A stretch of DNA of 64,000 bases from JAJUFS01 sp964599565 (GTDB taxonomy: Bacteria; Pseudomonadota; Gammaproteobacteria; Natronospirales; JAJUFS01). Location of the stretch: NCBI GenBank assembly GCA_964599565.1, contig CAZRFE010000001.1, positions 1-64,000 of the forward strand. The letters run 5' to 3'. Each line of letters starts with the position of its first letter. Within the stretch, counting starts at the first letter, position 1. Of this stretch, positions 34,820 through 43,883 are shown one piece after another. Under the pieces are notes generated by a model. It ran no database searches, was not told the DNA's origin, and saw only the letters and a list, made by a program, of their open reading frames with translations. The translations under genes and the position numbers were made by a program.

Positions 34820-35398
34820 ATGCTAGGCGCGATTCTCGTCGTTGCCGGTCTCGCGCTCGCCTTCGGCCTGCTGCTCGGTTTTGCCGCGATGAAATTCCGC
34901 GTCGAGGACGATCCTGTCGTCGAGCGCATCGACGCGATACTGCCGCAGACGCAGTGCGGCCAGTGCGGTTATCCCGGCTGCCGTCCCTACGCGGAAGCGA
35001 TCGCGAACGGCGAGGCGGACATCAACCAGTGTCCGCCGGGCGGCGAGGCCGGCGTGCGTGCGCTCGCGGAACTTCTTGACCGCGAACCGAAACCGGTGGG
35101 GGCTGAATTCGGCGTCGAGAAGCCGAAGATGCTCGCGCTCATCGACGAGCAGCGCTGCATCGGCTGCACGCTGTGCATCCAGGCATGTCCCGTCGACGCC
35201 ATTATGGGCGCCGCGAAGCAGATGCATACCGTCATCGATGCCGAATGCACCGGCTGCGAGCTGTGTGTCGCACCCTGCCCGGTCGACTGCATCGACATGG
35301 TTCCCGTGCGCGTGGATGTGCGCAGCTGGACGTGGCCGGAGCCCGAGAATTTCCATCCGCGGTGGTCTCCGCCTGGCGAGGAAGAAGCGCATGGCTGA
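34820..35398 (+). CDS. rsxB: Electron transport complex subunit RsxB
   Basis: A 192-aa Fe-S subunit with one N-terminal membrane anchor (LGAILVVAGLALAFGLLLG). A 4Fe-4S domain follows at TQCGQCGYPGC with a fourth Cys downstream (INQCPPGG), and then two ferredoxin clusters, CIGCTLCIQACPVDAI and CTGCELCVAPCPVDCI. All twelve cluster Cys are present. ATG 34820 fits the family; an in-frame ATG at 34799 adds 7 residues. It overlaps rsxC by 8 nt. Confidence 0.95.
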   Translation: MLGAILVVAGLALAFGLLLGFAAMKFRVEDDPVVERIDAILPQTQCGQCGYPGCRPYAEAIANGEADINQCPPGGEAGVRALAELLDREPKPVGAEFGVEKPKMLALIDEQRCIGCTLCIQACPVDAIMGAAKQMHTVIDAECTGCELCVAPCPVDCIDMVPVRVDVRSWTWPEPENFHPRWSPPGEEEAHG

Positions 35399-36944
35399 CA
35401 TGCGCTCCCGCGACGGCACCGAACTGCATCGCTTTCCCGGCGGGCTTGAACTGCCGGACAACAAATCGATGTCGAACACCGCATCGCTTCGTGTTGCGCC
35501 GCTGCCGCGCGAAATCGTTCTTCCGCTGGCGCAGCACATCGGCGAACCGGCGAAGCCCGTTGTCGTGGCCGGCGATCGCGTGCTGCGCGGCCAGGTCGTC
35601 GCGGAACCCGCAGGCCCCATCAGCGCAACACTTCATGCATCGACATCAGGCACCGTCATCGCGATCGAGGAGCGCAGCATTCCGCATCCTTCGGGACTGA
35701 GCGCGCGCGCCATCGTGATTGCCGCCGACGGCAAGGATGACGCCGCCGCACCACGCCCGCTCGCCGACTGGGAGAACGCAACACCGGCACAGATCCGCGA
35801 TCACGTACGCGAGTCGGGCATTGTCGGTCTCGGTGGCGCCGCCTTTCCGACATCGGTAAAGCTCGACGCCGAGGACCATGCACCCATCGAGCGGCTGATA
35901 CTCAACGGCGCAGAATGCGAGCCGTACATTTCCTGCGACGACATCCTGATGCGGACGCGCGCCCGAGCCGTGGTTTCCGGTGCGCGCATCATGTTGCGCG
36001 CATTGCACGCGCAGCGCTGCCAGATCGCGATCGAGGACAGCAAGCCGGAAGCGGAAGCCGCGTTGCGTGCAGCGCTCGCCGCCGTGAACGATGAACGCCT
36101 CGAACTCATCGCCGTGCCGTCCGTGTATCCCGAAGGCGGCGAGAAACAGCTCATCCAGGTGCTCACCGGCCATGAAGTGCCACACGATGGCCTGCCGATG
36201 GATATCGGCGTCGTGTGCCACAACGTGGCGACGGCAGCCGCCGTGCATCGTGCAGTTGTCGACGGCGAGCCATTGATCTCGCGCATCGTCACCGTCACGG
36301 GCATGGGCGTGGCGAATCCCGCGAATGTCGAGGCGCGCATCGGCACGCCGTTTTCGGATCTCGTTGCGTTCTGCGGCGGCTACACGGAGATGGCATCACG
36401 CCTGATCATGGGCGGGCCGATGATGGGTTTCGCGATTCGCAGCGACGAGGTGCCTGTCATCAAGGCAACCAACTGCATACTTGCCGGCAGCGACGCGGAA
36501 GTGGCGCCGGCGCGCACGCCGCTGCCGTGCATACGCTGCGGCGAATGCGCGCAGGTCTGTCCCGCCTCGCTGCTGCCGCAGACGCTCTACTGGTACACGC
36601 GCGCGCGCGATTTCGAGAAGGTGCAGGAATACGATCTGTTCGACTGCATCGAGTGCGGCTGCTGCGATGTCGTCTGTCCCAGCCAGATTCCGCTCGCAAG
36701 CCATTTCCGTTTCGCGAAGACGGCAATCCGCGACAGGGAACAGGAACGCGTGAAGGCGGACCTGGCAAGACAGCGGCATGAGGCGCGCGGCGCGCGTCTT
36801 GAGCGCGAGGCACGCGAGCAGGAAGAAAGGCGCCGCCGCAAGCAGGAAGCGCTGGAGAAGCTGAAGGCCGGCGATGCGAAGAAGAACGAGATCCAGGCCG
36901 CGCTCGAACGGGCGCGCAAGAAGAAAGAAGAACACCGCGGATGA
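35391..36944 (+). CDS. rsxC: Electron transport complex subunit RsxC
   Basis: A 517-aa peripheral subunit that takes electrons from NADH. It has the Gly-rich flavin/NADH region VRESGIVGLGGAAFPTSVK, the NAD-type loop ILNGAECEPYISCDD, and two 4Fe-4S motifs, CIRCGECAQVCPASL and CIECGCCDVVCPSQI. A charged Lys/Arg/Glu tail of about 80 residues follows; this tail is short compared with E. coli RsxC, which carries long repeats. ATG 35391 has GAGGAAGAAG upstream. The stop overlaps rsxD (ATGA). Confidence 0.95.
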   Translation: MADMRSRDGTELHRFPGGLELPDNKSMSNTASLRVAPLPREIVLPLAQHIGEPAKPVVVAGDRVLRGQVVAEPAGPISATLHASTSGTVIAIEERSIPHPSGLSARAIVIAADGKDDAAAPRPLADWENATPAQIRDHVRESGIVGLGGAAFPTSVKLDAEDHAPIERLILNGAECEPYISCDDILMRTRARAVVSGARIMLRALHAQRCQIAIEDSKPEAEAALRAALAAVNDERLELIAVPSVYPEGGEKQLIQVLTGHEVPHDGLPMDIGVVCHNVATAAAVHRAVVDGEPLISRIVTVTGMGVANPANVEARIGTPFSDLVAFCGGYTEMASRLIMGGPMMGFAIRSDEVPVIKATNCILAGSDAEVAPARTPLPCIRCGECAQVCPASLLPQTLYWYTRARDFEKVQEYDLFDCIECGCCDVVCPSQIPLASHFRFAKTAIRDREQERVKADLARQRHEARGARLEREAREQEERRRRKQEALEKLKAGDAKKNEIQAALERARKKKEEHRG

Positions 36945-37981
36945 AATTCGAAACCGGACCGGCACCGCATCTCAAACCGCTGAACACCGTCGGCAAGGTC
37001 ATGCGCCAGGTGCTGTACGCGCTTGCGCCGGCCACGGCGGCGTACGTCTGGTTCTACGGCTGGGGCATCGTGATCCAGATCGTCATCGCAATCGCATTCG
37101 CGCTGCTCGCCGAGACAGTGATGCTGCTGCTGCGCGACCGTCCGCTTGCGCCCTTCATCACGGACTGCAGTGCGATCGTCACCGCCGTGCTGCTTGCGTG
37201 GTCGATGCCGCCGACCGCGCCGTGGTGGCTGGTTGCGCTCGGCACCGTGTTCGCGATCGTGTTCGCGAAACATCTTTATGGCGGGCTCGGCTACAACCTG
37301 TTCAATCCCGCGATGGCGGGCTATGTCGTGCTGCTGATTTCCTTTCCGCGCGAAATGACGACGTGGCTTGCGCCGGAGATGCTCGTCGACGACGAGTACC
37401 GCATGACGTTCTGGCAGACGCTCGTCACGATATTCGGCAACGGTTTTCCCGCCGGCGTGAACGTTGATGCCGTCACGTCCGCCACGCCGCTTGATTTCGT
37501 ACGCACGGAGCTTGCCGCGAACCGCACCATTCTCGAGATCCGCGGGAACCCGCTGTTCGGCGATTTCAGCGGCCGCGGCTGGGAATGGATCGGGAATTTC
37601 CTCGTGCTCGGCGGCATCTGGATGATGTACCAGCGCGTCATCCGCTGGCAGATTCCCGCGGGCGTGCTGCTCGGCCTCGGCGTCACGGCATTCATCTTCT
37701 ATGTCATCGATCCGGGCAGCCATGCATCTCCCGGCTTTCACATCTTCAGCGGCGCGGCGATCCTGTGCGCGTTCTTCATCGCGACCGATCCGGTCACGGC
37801 AGCGACAACGGAAAAAGGCCGCTTCATCTACGCGCTCGGCATCGGCGTCCTGGTCTATGTCATCCGCACGTGGGGCGGCTATCCGGAAGGCGTTGCGTTC
37901 GCGGTGCTGCTGATGAACATGGCCGCCCCCCTGATCGATCACTACACCAAGCCGCGGACGTACGGTCATGCGCGGCCGTGA
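36941..37981 (+). CDS. rsxD: Electron transport complex subunit RsxD
   Basis: A 346-aa membrane subunit with about ten hydrophobic segments and covalent FMN. The flavin-attachment motif is VDAVTSATPLDFV (Thr of SAT) in the periplasmic loop near residue 185. The segment YGGLGYNLFNPAMAGYVVLL is the usual RnfD core. It overlaps rsxC by 4 nt and rsxG by 14 nt. Confidence 0.94.
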   Translation: MKFETGPAPHLKPLNTVGKVMRQVLYALAPATAAYVWFYGWGIVIQIVIAIAFALLAETVMLLLRDRPLAPFITDCSAIVTAVLLAWSMPPTAPWWLVALGTVFAIVFAKHLYGGLGYNLFNPAMAGYVVLLISFPREMTTWLAPEMLVDDEYRMTFWQTLVTIFGNGFPAGVNVDAVTSATPLDFVRTELAANRTILEIRGNPLFGDFSGRGWEWIGNFLVLGGIWMMYQRVIRWQIPAGVLLGLGVTAFIFYVIDPGSHASPGFHIFSGAAILCAFFIATDPVTAATTEKGRFIYALGIGVLVYVIRTWGGYPEGVAFAVLLMNMAAPLIDHYTKPRTYGHARP

Positions 37982-38597
37982 ACTCGTGAAGAACATGCTG
38001 GCGGGCGGCGCGCTGCTCGCGGCGTTCGCCATCGCCGGCGTTGCCGTGGTGTCCCTTGCGTGGGAGAAGACCGCGCCATTGATCGCGGAGAATGAACGTC
38101 ACGTGCTGACCGCAACGCTCAACGAGATCCTGCCCGCGCACCTGCACGACAACGACCTGGTCGATGACGCGATCACCGTGACGAACCCGGAACTGCTCGG
38201 CACCGCGGCACCCGTGACGGTCTACCGCGCCTACCTGGATGGCAGGCCCGTCGCCGCGCTGTTCACATCCGTGGCGCCGGATGGCTACAGCGGCGAGATA
38301 CGCCTGCTCGTCGGCATCCTCGCCGACGGACGCATCTGCGGCGTACGCGTGCTGGCGCATCGCGAAACGCCCGGCCTCGGCGATCCGATAGAAATCGAGC
38401 GTTCGGACTGGATCACCGGCTTCGACGGCACATCGCTCGAGAATCCCGCGCTGCAGCGCTGGGATGTCGTGCGCCATGGCGGCGCGTTCGACCAGTTCAC
38501 GGGCGCGACGATCACGCCGCGCGCCGTCGTACGAGCCGTGAAGAACACCTTGATATACTTTCGCGAACACCGCGACGAACTGTTCGAACGATCATGA
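37968..38597 (+). CDS. rsxG: Electron transport complex subunit RsxG
   Basis: A 209-aa subunit with one N-terminal membrane helix (MLAGGALLAAFAIAGVAVV) and a periplasmic FMN-binding domain. The covalent flavin Thr lies in FDQFTGATITPRAVVRAV near residue 181, and the conserved HRETPGLGD loop is present. The start overlaps the last 14 nt of rsxD; its stop overlaps rsxE (ATGA). Confidence 0.94.
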   Translation: MRGRELVKNMLAGGALLAAFAIAGVAVVSLAWEKTAPLIAENERHVLTATLNEILPAHLHDNDLVDDAITVTNPELLGTAAPVTVYRAYLDGRPVAALFTSVAPDGYSGEIRLLVGILADGRICGVRVLAHRETPGLGDPIEIERSDWITGFDGTSLENPALQRWDVVRHGGAFDQFTGATITPRAVVRAVKNTLIYFREHRDELFERS

Positions 38598-39286
38598 ACG
38601 AACCCGCCTACGGCAGCATCTTCATCAACGGTTTCTGGAACAACAACCCAGGGCTCGTGCAATTGCTCGGGCTATGCCCGCTGCTCGCCGTGAGCGGCAC
38701 GTTCATCAACGGCCTCGGCATGGGGCTCGCCACGACCTTCGTCGTGCTGAGTTCCAATCTCGCGATCTCGCTGATCCGCAGGATCGTGCGCGAGGATGTG
38801 CGCATTCCCGTGTTCGTGCTCATCATCGCCTCGCTGGTCACGACCGTCGAACTCGCGATGAACGCCTGGTTCCACGAACTCTACCGCGTGCTCGGCATCT
38901 TCATTCCGCTCATCGTCACGAACTGCATGATCATCGGCCGCGCCGAGGCGTTCGCGTCGAAGCACGCATTGCCGCGCGCAGCGGCGGATGGCATCGCGAT
39001 GGGTCTTGGCTTCACGCTCGTGCTCATCCTGCTCGGCGGACTGCGCGAGATCGTCGGCCGCGGCACGCTGTTCGATGGCGCGCAGATGATGTTCGGTCCC
39101 GTTGCCGCAACCTGGCGCATCGACCTTCTCGGCCCGGGGTATCCCGGCTTCCTGCTGGCCGTGCTGCCGCCGGGTGCGTTCATCGGCCTCGGCCTTCTGA
39201 TCGCGCTCAAGAACACCATCGACAGCCGACTCGCTGCGCGCGCGCCCTTGAAGGCGCCCGCCTCGGAACACGTTCCCGTTTCATGA
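38594..39286 (+). CDS. rsxE: Electron transport complex subunit RsxE
   Basis: A 230-aa integral membrane subunit, paralogue of RsxA. Signature WNNNPGLVQLLGLCPLLAVS, then LIVTNCMIIGRAEAFASKH, with Cys at the membrane iron site as in RsxA. It has six hydrophobic segments. Its stop overlaps the nth start by 4 nt, preserving the rsxE-nth order known from E. coli. Confidence 0.95.
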   Translation: MNEPAYGSIFINGFWNNNPGLVQLLGLCPLLAVSGTFINGLGMGLATTFVVLSSNLAISLIRRIVREDVRIPVFVLIIASLVTTVELAMNAWFHELYRVLGIFIPLIVTNCMIIGRAEAFASKHALPRAAADGIAMGLGFTLVLILLGGLREIVGRGTLFDGAQMMFGPVAATWRIDLLGPGYPGFLLAVLPPGAFIGLGLLIALKNTIDSRLAARAPLKAPASEHVPVS

Positions 39287-39927
39287 ATCCTGCAAAACGC
39301 GCTGAAATCTTTCGCCGCCTGCGCGAAGCAAACCCCACGCCCACGACCGAGCTCGAATACTCGACGCCGTTCGAGCTGCTCGTCGCTGTCGTGCTGTCCG
39401 CGCAGATGACGGACACCGGCGTGAACAAGGCAACCGCGAAACTCTTTCCCGTCGCGAACACGCCGGCGGCGATCCTTGCTCTCGGCCTTGATGGGCTGAA
39501 GCCGTACGTGCGCACCGTGAACTTCTACAACAACAAGGCCGGGAACATCATCAAGCTCTGCCGCATGCTGATCGAGAAGCACGGCGGCAAGGTGCCGCGC
39601 ACGCGCGAGGAACTCGAAGCACTGCCGGGCGTGGGGCGCAAGACGGCGAACGTGATTCTCAACACCGCGTTCGGCGAGACGGCGATGGCGGTCGACACGC
39701 ACATCTTCCGCGTCTCGAACCGCACGAAGCTTGCACCCGGAAAGACTCCGCTGGAAGTCGAGCTGAAGCTGCTGAAATTCGTCCCGCAGGAATTCGCGCG
39801 CGATGCACACCACTGGCTGATCCTGCACGGACGCTACATCTGCAAGGCACGCAAGCCGGAATGCTGGCGCTGCCCGATCGCGGATCTCTGCGAATACCCC
39901 GTATCAAAGCGTCCGAAGGCGCCGTGA
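39283..39927 (+). CDS. nth: Endonuclease III
   Basis: A 214-aa DNA glycosylase/AP lyase that removes oxidised pyrimidines. The helix-hairpin-helix holds the catalytic Lys (LPGVGRKTANVIL), the catalytic Asp is in MAVDTHIFRVSNR, and the 4Fe-4S motif is CKARKPECWRCPIADLC. It is the last gene of the rsx operon; because both are tied to oxidative stress, co-expression makes sense. Confidence 0.97.
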   Translation: MNPAKRAEIFRRLREANPTPTTELEYSTPFELLVAVVLSAQMTDTGVNKATAKLFPVANTPAAILALGLDGLKPYVRTVNFYNNKAGNIIKLCRMLIEKHGGKVPRTREELEALPGVGRKTANVILNTAFGETAMAVDTHIFRVSNRTKLAPGKTPLEVELKLLKFVPQEFARDAHHWLILHGRYICKARKPECWRCPIADLCEYPVSKRPKAP

Positions 39928-39932
39928 CACAC

Positions 39933-40778
39933 ATGCAGAACGCCGCCTTTCTTGTTGCTGCCTTCTACCGGTTCGTCAGCCTGCCGGATCACCGCGAACT
40001 GCGCGAACCGCTGCTCGCCGCGTGCCGCGAGCGGAACATCGTCGGCACCATCCTGCTCGCGCCGGAAGGCATCAACGGCACCATCGCGGGCTCACCGGAC
40101 GATGTGCGTTCGCTGCTGTCGCATCTTGGCAGCGACGCGCGCTTTCGCGATCTCGAGCACAAGGAATCGCACGCGGCGGAACAACCGTTCCAGCGCATGA
40201 AGGTGAAGCTGAAGAAGGAAATCGTGACGCTGGGCGTGGACGTCCGCCCCGGCGAGATGGCCGGAACCCATGTGCCGCCCGGGGAATGGAACGCGCTGAT
40301 CAGCGATCCGGATGTCGTGCTCATCGATACGCGCAACGACTACGAGGTTTCCATCGGCACGTTCCGCGGCGCGATCAATCCGCGCACGAAAAGCTTCCGC
40401 GAGTTTCCCGAATGGGCGGCCCGCGATGCCACGCTGCGGAAGAAGCCGAAGGTGGCAATGTTCTGCACGGGCGGCATCCGCTGCGAGAAATCGACTGCGC
40501 TGCTGAAGTCGATGGGTTTCGAGAACGTTTTCCACCTTGAAGGCGGAATACTCAAGTACCTCGAAACGGTGCCGCCGGCGGAAAGCCTCTGGGAGGGCGA
40601 GTGCTACGTGTTCGATGAGCGCGTGGCGGTTGCGCACGGGCTTGCGCCCGGCACGCATACCCTGTGCACGGCCTGCGGCATGCCGTTGAGCGCCGAGGAC
40701 CGCCGCTCACCGGACTACGTGGAAGGCGAGCGCTGTCCCCGCTGCGTGACACCGAAATCCGTCAGCGATTGCGGATGA
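39933..40778 (+). CDS. trhO: tRNA uridine(34) hydroxylase TrhO (rhodanese family)
   Basis: A 281-aa YceA/UPF0176 protein that makes 5-hydroxyuridine at position 34 of tRNAs using O2. An N-terminal domain (about 1-95, ILLAPEGINGTIAGS) precedes a rhodanese domain with active Cys in MFCTGGIRCEKSTALLKSMG. Four C-terminal Cys (CTACGMPL, CPRC) look like a zinc site. ATG 39933 lies 5 nt past the nth stop. The last 17 nt overlap the convergent CxxC membrane-protein gene. Confidence 0.92.
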   Translation: MQNAAFLVAAFYRFVSLPDHRELREPLLAACRERNIVGTILLAPEGINGTIAGSPDDVRSLLSHLGSDARFRDLEHKESHAAEQPFQRMKVKLKKEIVTLGVDVRPGEMAGTHVPPGEWNALISDPDVVLIDTRNDYEVSIGTFRGAINPRTKSFREFPEWAARDATLRKKPKVAMFCTGGIRCEKSTALLKSMGFENVFHLEGGILKYLETVPPAESLWEGECYVFDERVAVAHGLAPGTHTLCTACGMPLSAEDRRSPDYVEGERCPRCVTPKSVSDCG

Positions 40779-41037
40779 TGCCGTAGTACGTGTATCGCGC
40801 GCCGCAGCCGTCGCACATCACCCAGCGGCTCAGCTTCCATTTGAACAGCGCCTGCGACAGCACGAACGCGCCGGCGCCTGCAACCCACCACGGCCAGATC
40901 GAAATCCCGAACAGGAGAAGCGCTCCCGCGATCGCGAACAGGACCACCGCGAGCCACATGAACTCGCGGAAGCGGGAAAGTTCCGTTTCACGCACCGGCG
41001 TGAACGCAACCGGCAAGCGGCATTTCCGGCATTGCAT
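40762..41037 (-). CDS. Small membrane protein with two CxxC motifs, unknown
   Basis: A 91-aa protein with CRKC at residues 3-6, two hydrophobic segments (about 27-64, FMWLAVVLFAIAGALLLFG and WWVAGAGAFVLSQAL), and CDGC near residue 75, followed by GARYTYYG. The two CxxC pairs on the same side of a hairpin could form a zinc ribbon. I do not recognise a named family. Its 3' end runs 17 nt into trhO on the other strand, which is unusual but both frames look real. Confidence 0.65.
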   Translation of the reverse strand: MQCRKCRLPVAFTPVRETELSRFREFMWLAVVLFAIAGALLLFGISIWPWWVAGAGAFVLSQALFKWKLSRWVMCDGCGARYTYYGIIRNR

Positions 41038-41193
41038 GCGAAGTCTCCACGTGCTGGATGCGCCTGTTTACCGTTCCTTCGAGGCGAAAACAAGCGGCGC
41101 CTTCGCGCGGGAATGTTTTTCGCCCGCGCCGGTCTTTCAGTATCGACGGAACATGGACTTATAATCGCGACGTTCCCGCAACCGGTCATCGTC

Positions 41194-41640
41194 ATGCTGT
41201 TCAGCAACAAGCGAGAAGATCTCAGGCGCCAGTTCATCGAGGCCTGGCGCAAGCACCGCGAGCGGCTGCCCGTGACGGCGCTGGAAGACCAGATTGCGGG
41301 AGTCATCGCGGAACATCCGGAGTATCACGCCATGCTCGAAGCCGGCGAGGACGCCATCGCCCGCGAATGGACGCCCGAACAGGGCGAGACGAACCCGTTC
41401 CTGCACCTTGGCATGCACATTGCGATCCGCGAGCAGTTGTCCACGGACCGCCCGCCCGGCATACGGCAGGCGTTCGACGCGCTGACGCGCAAGCTCGGCA
41501 ATACGCACGACGCGGAACACGAAATGCTGGAATGCCTCGGCGAAACGCTGTGGGAAGCGCAGCGTTACGGGCGCGCGCCGGATGAATCCGCGTACCTCGA
41601 GCGCGTGCGCGCACGTGCACGCGACGAAGGCGTGACATGA
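41194..41640 (+). CDS. DUF1841 protein
   Basis: A 148-aa soluble helical protein of the DUF1841 family, with MLFSNKREDLRRQFIEAWRK at the start and NPFLHLGMHIAIREQLSTDR in the middle. The function is unknown. The start ATG 41194 matches the family opening. The stop overlaps the next gene by 4 nt (ATGA), so it is translationally coupled to the DUF692 enzyme. Confidence 0.87.
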   Translation: MLFSNKREDLRRQFIEAWRKHRERLPVTALEDQIAGVIAEHPEYHAMLEAGEDAIAREWTPEQGETNPFLHLGMHIAIREQLSTDRPPGIRQAFDALTRKLGNTHDAEHEMLECLGETLWEAQRYGRAPDESAYLERVRARARDEGVT

Positions 41641-42485
41641 ACAATGACGCGCGCTTCCCCGTCACCGGCGCCGGTCTCGGCCTGCGGCGCGCGCTGTTGA
41701 AACCGCTCGATGACGCGCCCGGCTGCGTGGATTTCATGGAAGTCGCGCCGGAAAACTGGATGCGGCTTGGCGGCAGGCTCGGCCGGCAGTTCCGCGCATT
41801 CACGGAACGCTATCCGTTCGTCTGCCACGGACTCTCGCTGTCGCTCGGCGGACCTGCGCCGCTCGATGAGGATTTCGTGCGCGAGGTCGGCGCGTTCCTC
41901 GATGAACACCGCATCCGCTGCTACACCGAACACCTGAGCTACTGCTCCGACGACGGTCACCTCTACGACCTGATGCCGATCCCGTTCACCGAAGACGCCG
42001 TGAACCATGTCGCCGCGCGCATCCGCCGCGTGCAGGACATTCTCGGGCGCCGCATCGCCGTGGAGAACGTTTCGTACTACGCCGCGCCCGGTGCGGAAAT
42101 GACCGAGATCGAGTTCGTGAACGCGGTGCTCGAGCGCGCCGACTGCGATCTTCTCCTTGATGTGAACAACATCTGCGTCAACAGCATCAATCACCGCTAC
42201 GACGCGCACGCCTTCCTGCGCGCCCTGCCCGCGAAACGCGTTGCATACATTCACGTCGCCGGGCACTACGAGGAAGCGGAAGACCTGCGCATCGACACGC
42301 ACGGCAGCGATGTCGTCGATCCGGTATGGCAGCTCCTCGACGCCGCGTACGAACACTGTGGCGTGGTGCCGACGCTGCTTGAACGCGACTTCAACATCCC
42401 GCCGCTCGCGGAACTCCTGGGAGAGATCGAAACCATCCGCGGGCTGCAGGCGAAGCGCGCGATGGAGCGGGTGGCGAATGAGTAA
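41637..42485 (+). CDS. DUF692 (MNIO) multinuclear iron enzyme
   Basis: A 282-aa TIM-barrel protein of the DUF692/UPF0276 family, now called MNIO. These enzymes use two or three iron ions to modify Cys or Asp residues in short peptides (MbnB, BufB). Metal-ligand stretches are visible: TEHLSYCSDDGHLYDL, IAVENVSYYAAPGAEM, DLLLDVNNICVNSINH, YIHVAGHYEE and DTHGSDV. It overlaps the DUF2063 partner gene by 8 nt. No precursor peptide gene is seen next to it. Confidence 0.9.
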   Translation: MNNDARFPVTGAGLGLRRALLKPLDDAPGCVDFMEVAPENWMRLGGRLGRQFRAFTERYPFVCHGLSLSLGGPAPLDEDFVREVGAFLDEHRIRCYTEHLSYCSDDGHLYDLMPIPFTEDAVNHVAARIRRVQDILGRRIAVENVSYYAAPGAEMTEIEFVNAVLERADCDLLLDVNNICVNSINHRYDAHAFLRALPAKRVAYIHVAGHYEEAEDLRIDTHGSDVVDPVWQLLDAAYEHCGVVPTLLERDFNIPPLAELLGEIETIRGLQAKRAMERVANE

Positions 42486-43233
42486 GGATTTCCGCGCGCT
42501 GCAGTACGCGTTTGCCGCGCACCTGCGCAACCCCAAGGCGCATGCCGCGCCGGCGGACATCGAAGACCGGCGCATGAAGATCTACCGCGATCTTTTCTTC
42601 AACAACATCCGCTCGCTGCTCGCGGGAACATTTCCCGTGCTGCACCGGATTCTCGGCGCCGAACGCTGGGCGCTGCTGGTGCGCGATTTCTATCATCATC
42701 ACATCTCGCACACACCGCTGTTCATGGAAGTGCCGCAGGAGTTCCTCGCCTGGCTCGCGGAGGAATTCAGGAACGACGGCAGCTGGCCGGCGTTCCTGCA
42801 GGAACTCGCGCATTACGAATGGCTGGAACTGGCGGCGGCCACGGACGCGCGCAACATCGAGGATGAAGATTTCGATGCGAACGGGAATGTTCTCGATCGC
42901 GTGCCGGTCATCTCTCCCGTGGCGTTCGTGGCGGCGTATCGCTATCCCGTGCATCGCATCGGCCCGGGATTCCAGCCGGATGCACCGGGCGAACAGCCGA
43001 CATTTCTCGTGGTGTATCGCCGGCGCAACGACGACGTCGGTTTCACGGAAGTCAATGCGGTAACCGCGCGCCTGCTCGAACGCCTGCAGCAGGAATCCGG
43101 CGCAACGGGGCGCGAACTGCTCGACGGGATTGCGAAGGAGATCGCGCATCCTGATCCGCAAAGCGTGATCCGCGCGGGCGGCGAAATGCTCGCCGCACTG
43201 CAGGCACAGGACATCATTCTCGGCACCCGCTGA
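42478..43233 (+). CDS. DUF2063 partner protein (BufC-like)
   Basis: A 251-aa protein with the DUF2063 putative DNA-binding/partner domain at the N-terminus (about 1-100, KIYRDLFFNNIRSLLAGTFPVL). A C-terminal domain contains ELAHYEWLELAAATD. In buf-type clusters this protein presents the precursor peptide to the DUF692 enzyme. ATG 42478 lies inside the end of the DUF692 gene. A 14-bp palindrome (CGGTCCGCGGACCG, 43243-43256) follows its stop. Confidence 0.88.
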   Translation: MSKDFRALQYAFAAHLRNPKAHAAPADIEDRRMKIYRDLFFNNIRSLLAGTFPVLHRILGAERWALLVRDFYHHHISHTPLFMEVPQEFLAWLAEEFRNDGSWPAFLQELAHYEWLELAAATDARNIEDEDFDANGNVLDRVPVISPVAFVAAYRYPVHRIGPGFQPDAPGEQPTFLVVYRRRNDDVGFTEVNAVTARLLERLQQESGATGRELLDGIAKEIAHPDPQSVIRAGGEMLAALQAQDIILGTR

Positions 43234-43270
43234 CCGGCCCCTCGGTCCGCGGACCGAACGGGGGCACGAC

Positions 43271-43876
43271 ATGAACCGTTTCTTCAGCTTCACCTCGCGC
43301 ATGCAGGATGCGCTCGATGCAACGCGCGCCGCGGATTTTCTCGGTCCGCTTGCACTGCGGCTCTATCTTGTTCCGGTCTTCTGGATCGCGGGCACGAACA
43401 AGCTTGCCGGGTTCGACAATGTCGTCGAATGGTTCGGCAACGCGGAGTGGGGGCTCGGCCTGCCCTTCCCGCTCGTGATGGCGTCGCTCGCCGTTGCGGC
43501 AGAGATTGGCGGCAGCATCGCGCTTCTGACAGGTTTCATGACGCGATGGTTCTGCATTCCATTGATGGTCACGATGCTGGTCGCAACGTTCGGCGTGCAC
43601 TGGAAGAACGGCTGGCAGGCGGTCGCGGACCCGCAAAGCCCGTTTCCACCGGCGGATGTTTCCGGCGCCATCGAACGGCTTGATCGCGCGCGAAGCATCC
43701 TGCGCGAGCATGGCAACTACGAATGGCTCACCGGGAGCGGCAACTTCGTGATCTCGAACAACGGCATGGAATGGGCCGTGACGTACTTCGTGATGCTGCT
43801 TGCGCTTTACTTCATCGGCGGTGGGCGTTACGTGAGCGCGGACTACTGGATGAGGAAAGCATTCACCGCGCGTTGA
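43271..43876 (+). CDS. DoxX-family membrane protein
   Basis: A 201-aa membrane protein with four hydrophobic segments and the DoxX layout (LRLYLVPVFWIAGTNKLAGF, then MASLAVAAEIGGSIALLTGF). DoxX proteins take part in redox or thiol chemistry at the membrane and are the fourth member of buf-type clusters. A 60-residue insertion between helices three and four (about 115-170) is longer than usual. It ends 8 bp before the convergent nuclease-family gene. Confidence 0.87.
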   Translation: MNRFFSFTSRMQDALDATRAADFLGPLALRLYLVPVFWIAGTNKLAGFDNVVEWFGNAEWGLGLPFPLVMASLAVAAEIGGSIALLTGFMTRWFCIPLMVTMLVATFGVHWKNGWQAVADPQSPFPPADVSGAIERLDRARSILREHGNYEWLTGSGNFVISNNGMEWAVTYFVMLLALYFIGGGRYVSADYWMRKAFTAR

Positions 43877-43883
43877 ATGTGCG

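Noticed and set aside
40779..41193. A possible small Cys-rich precursor peptide for the DUF692 enzyme
   Set aside because: The plus-strand frames here are antisense to the CxxC membrane protein, and none has a signal peptide with a Cys-rich mature part.
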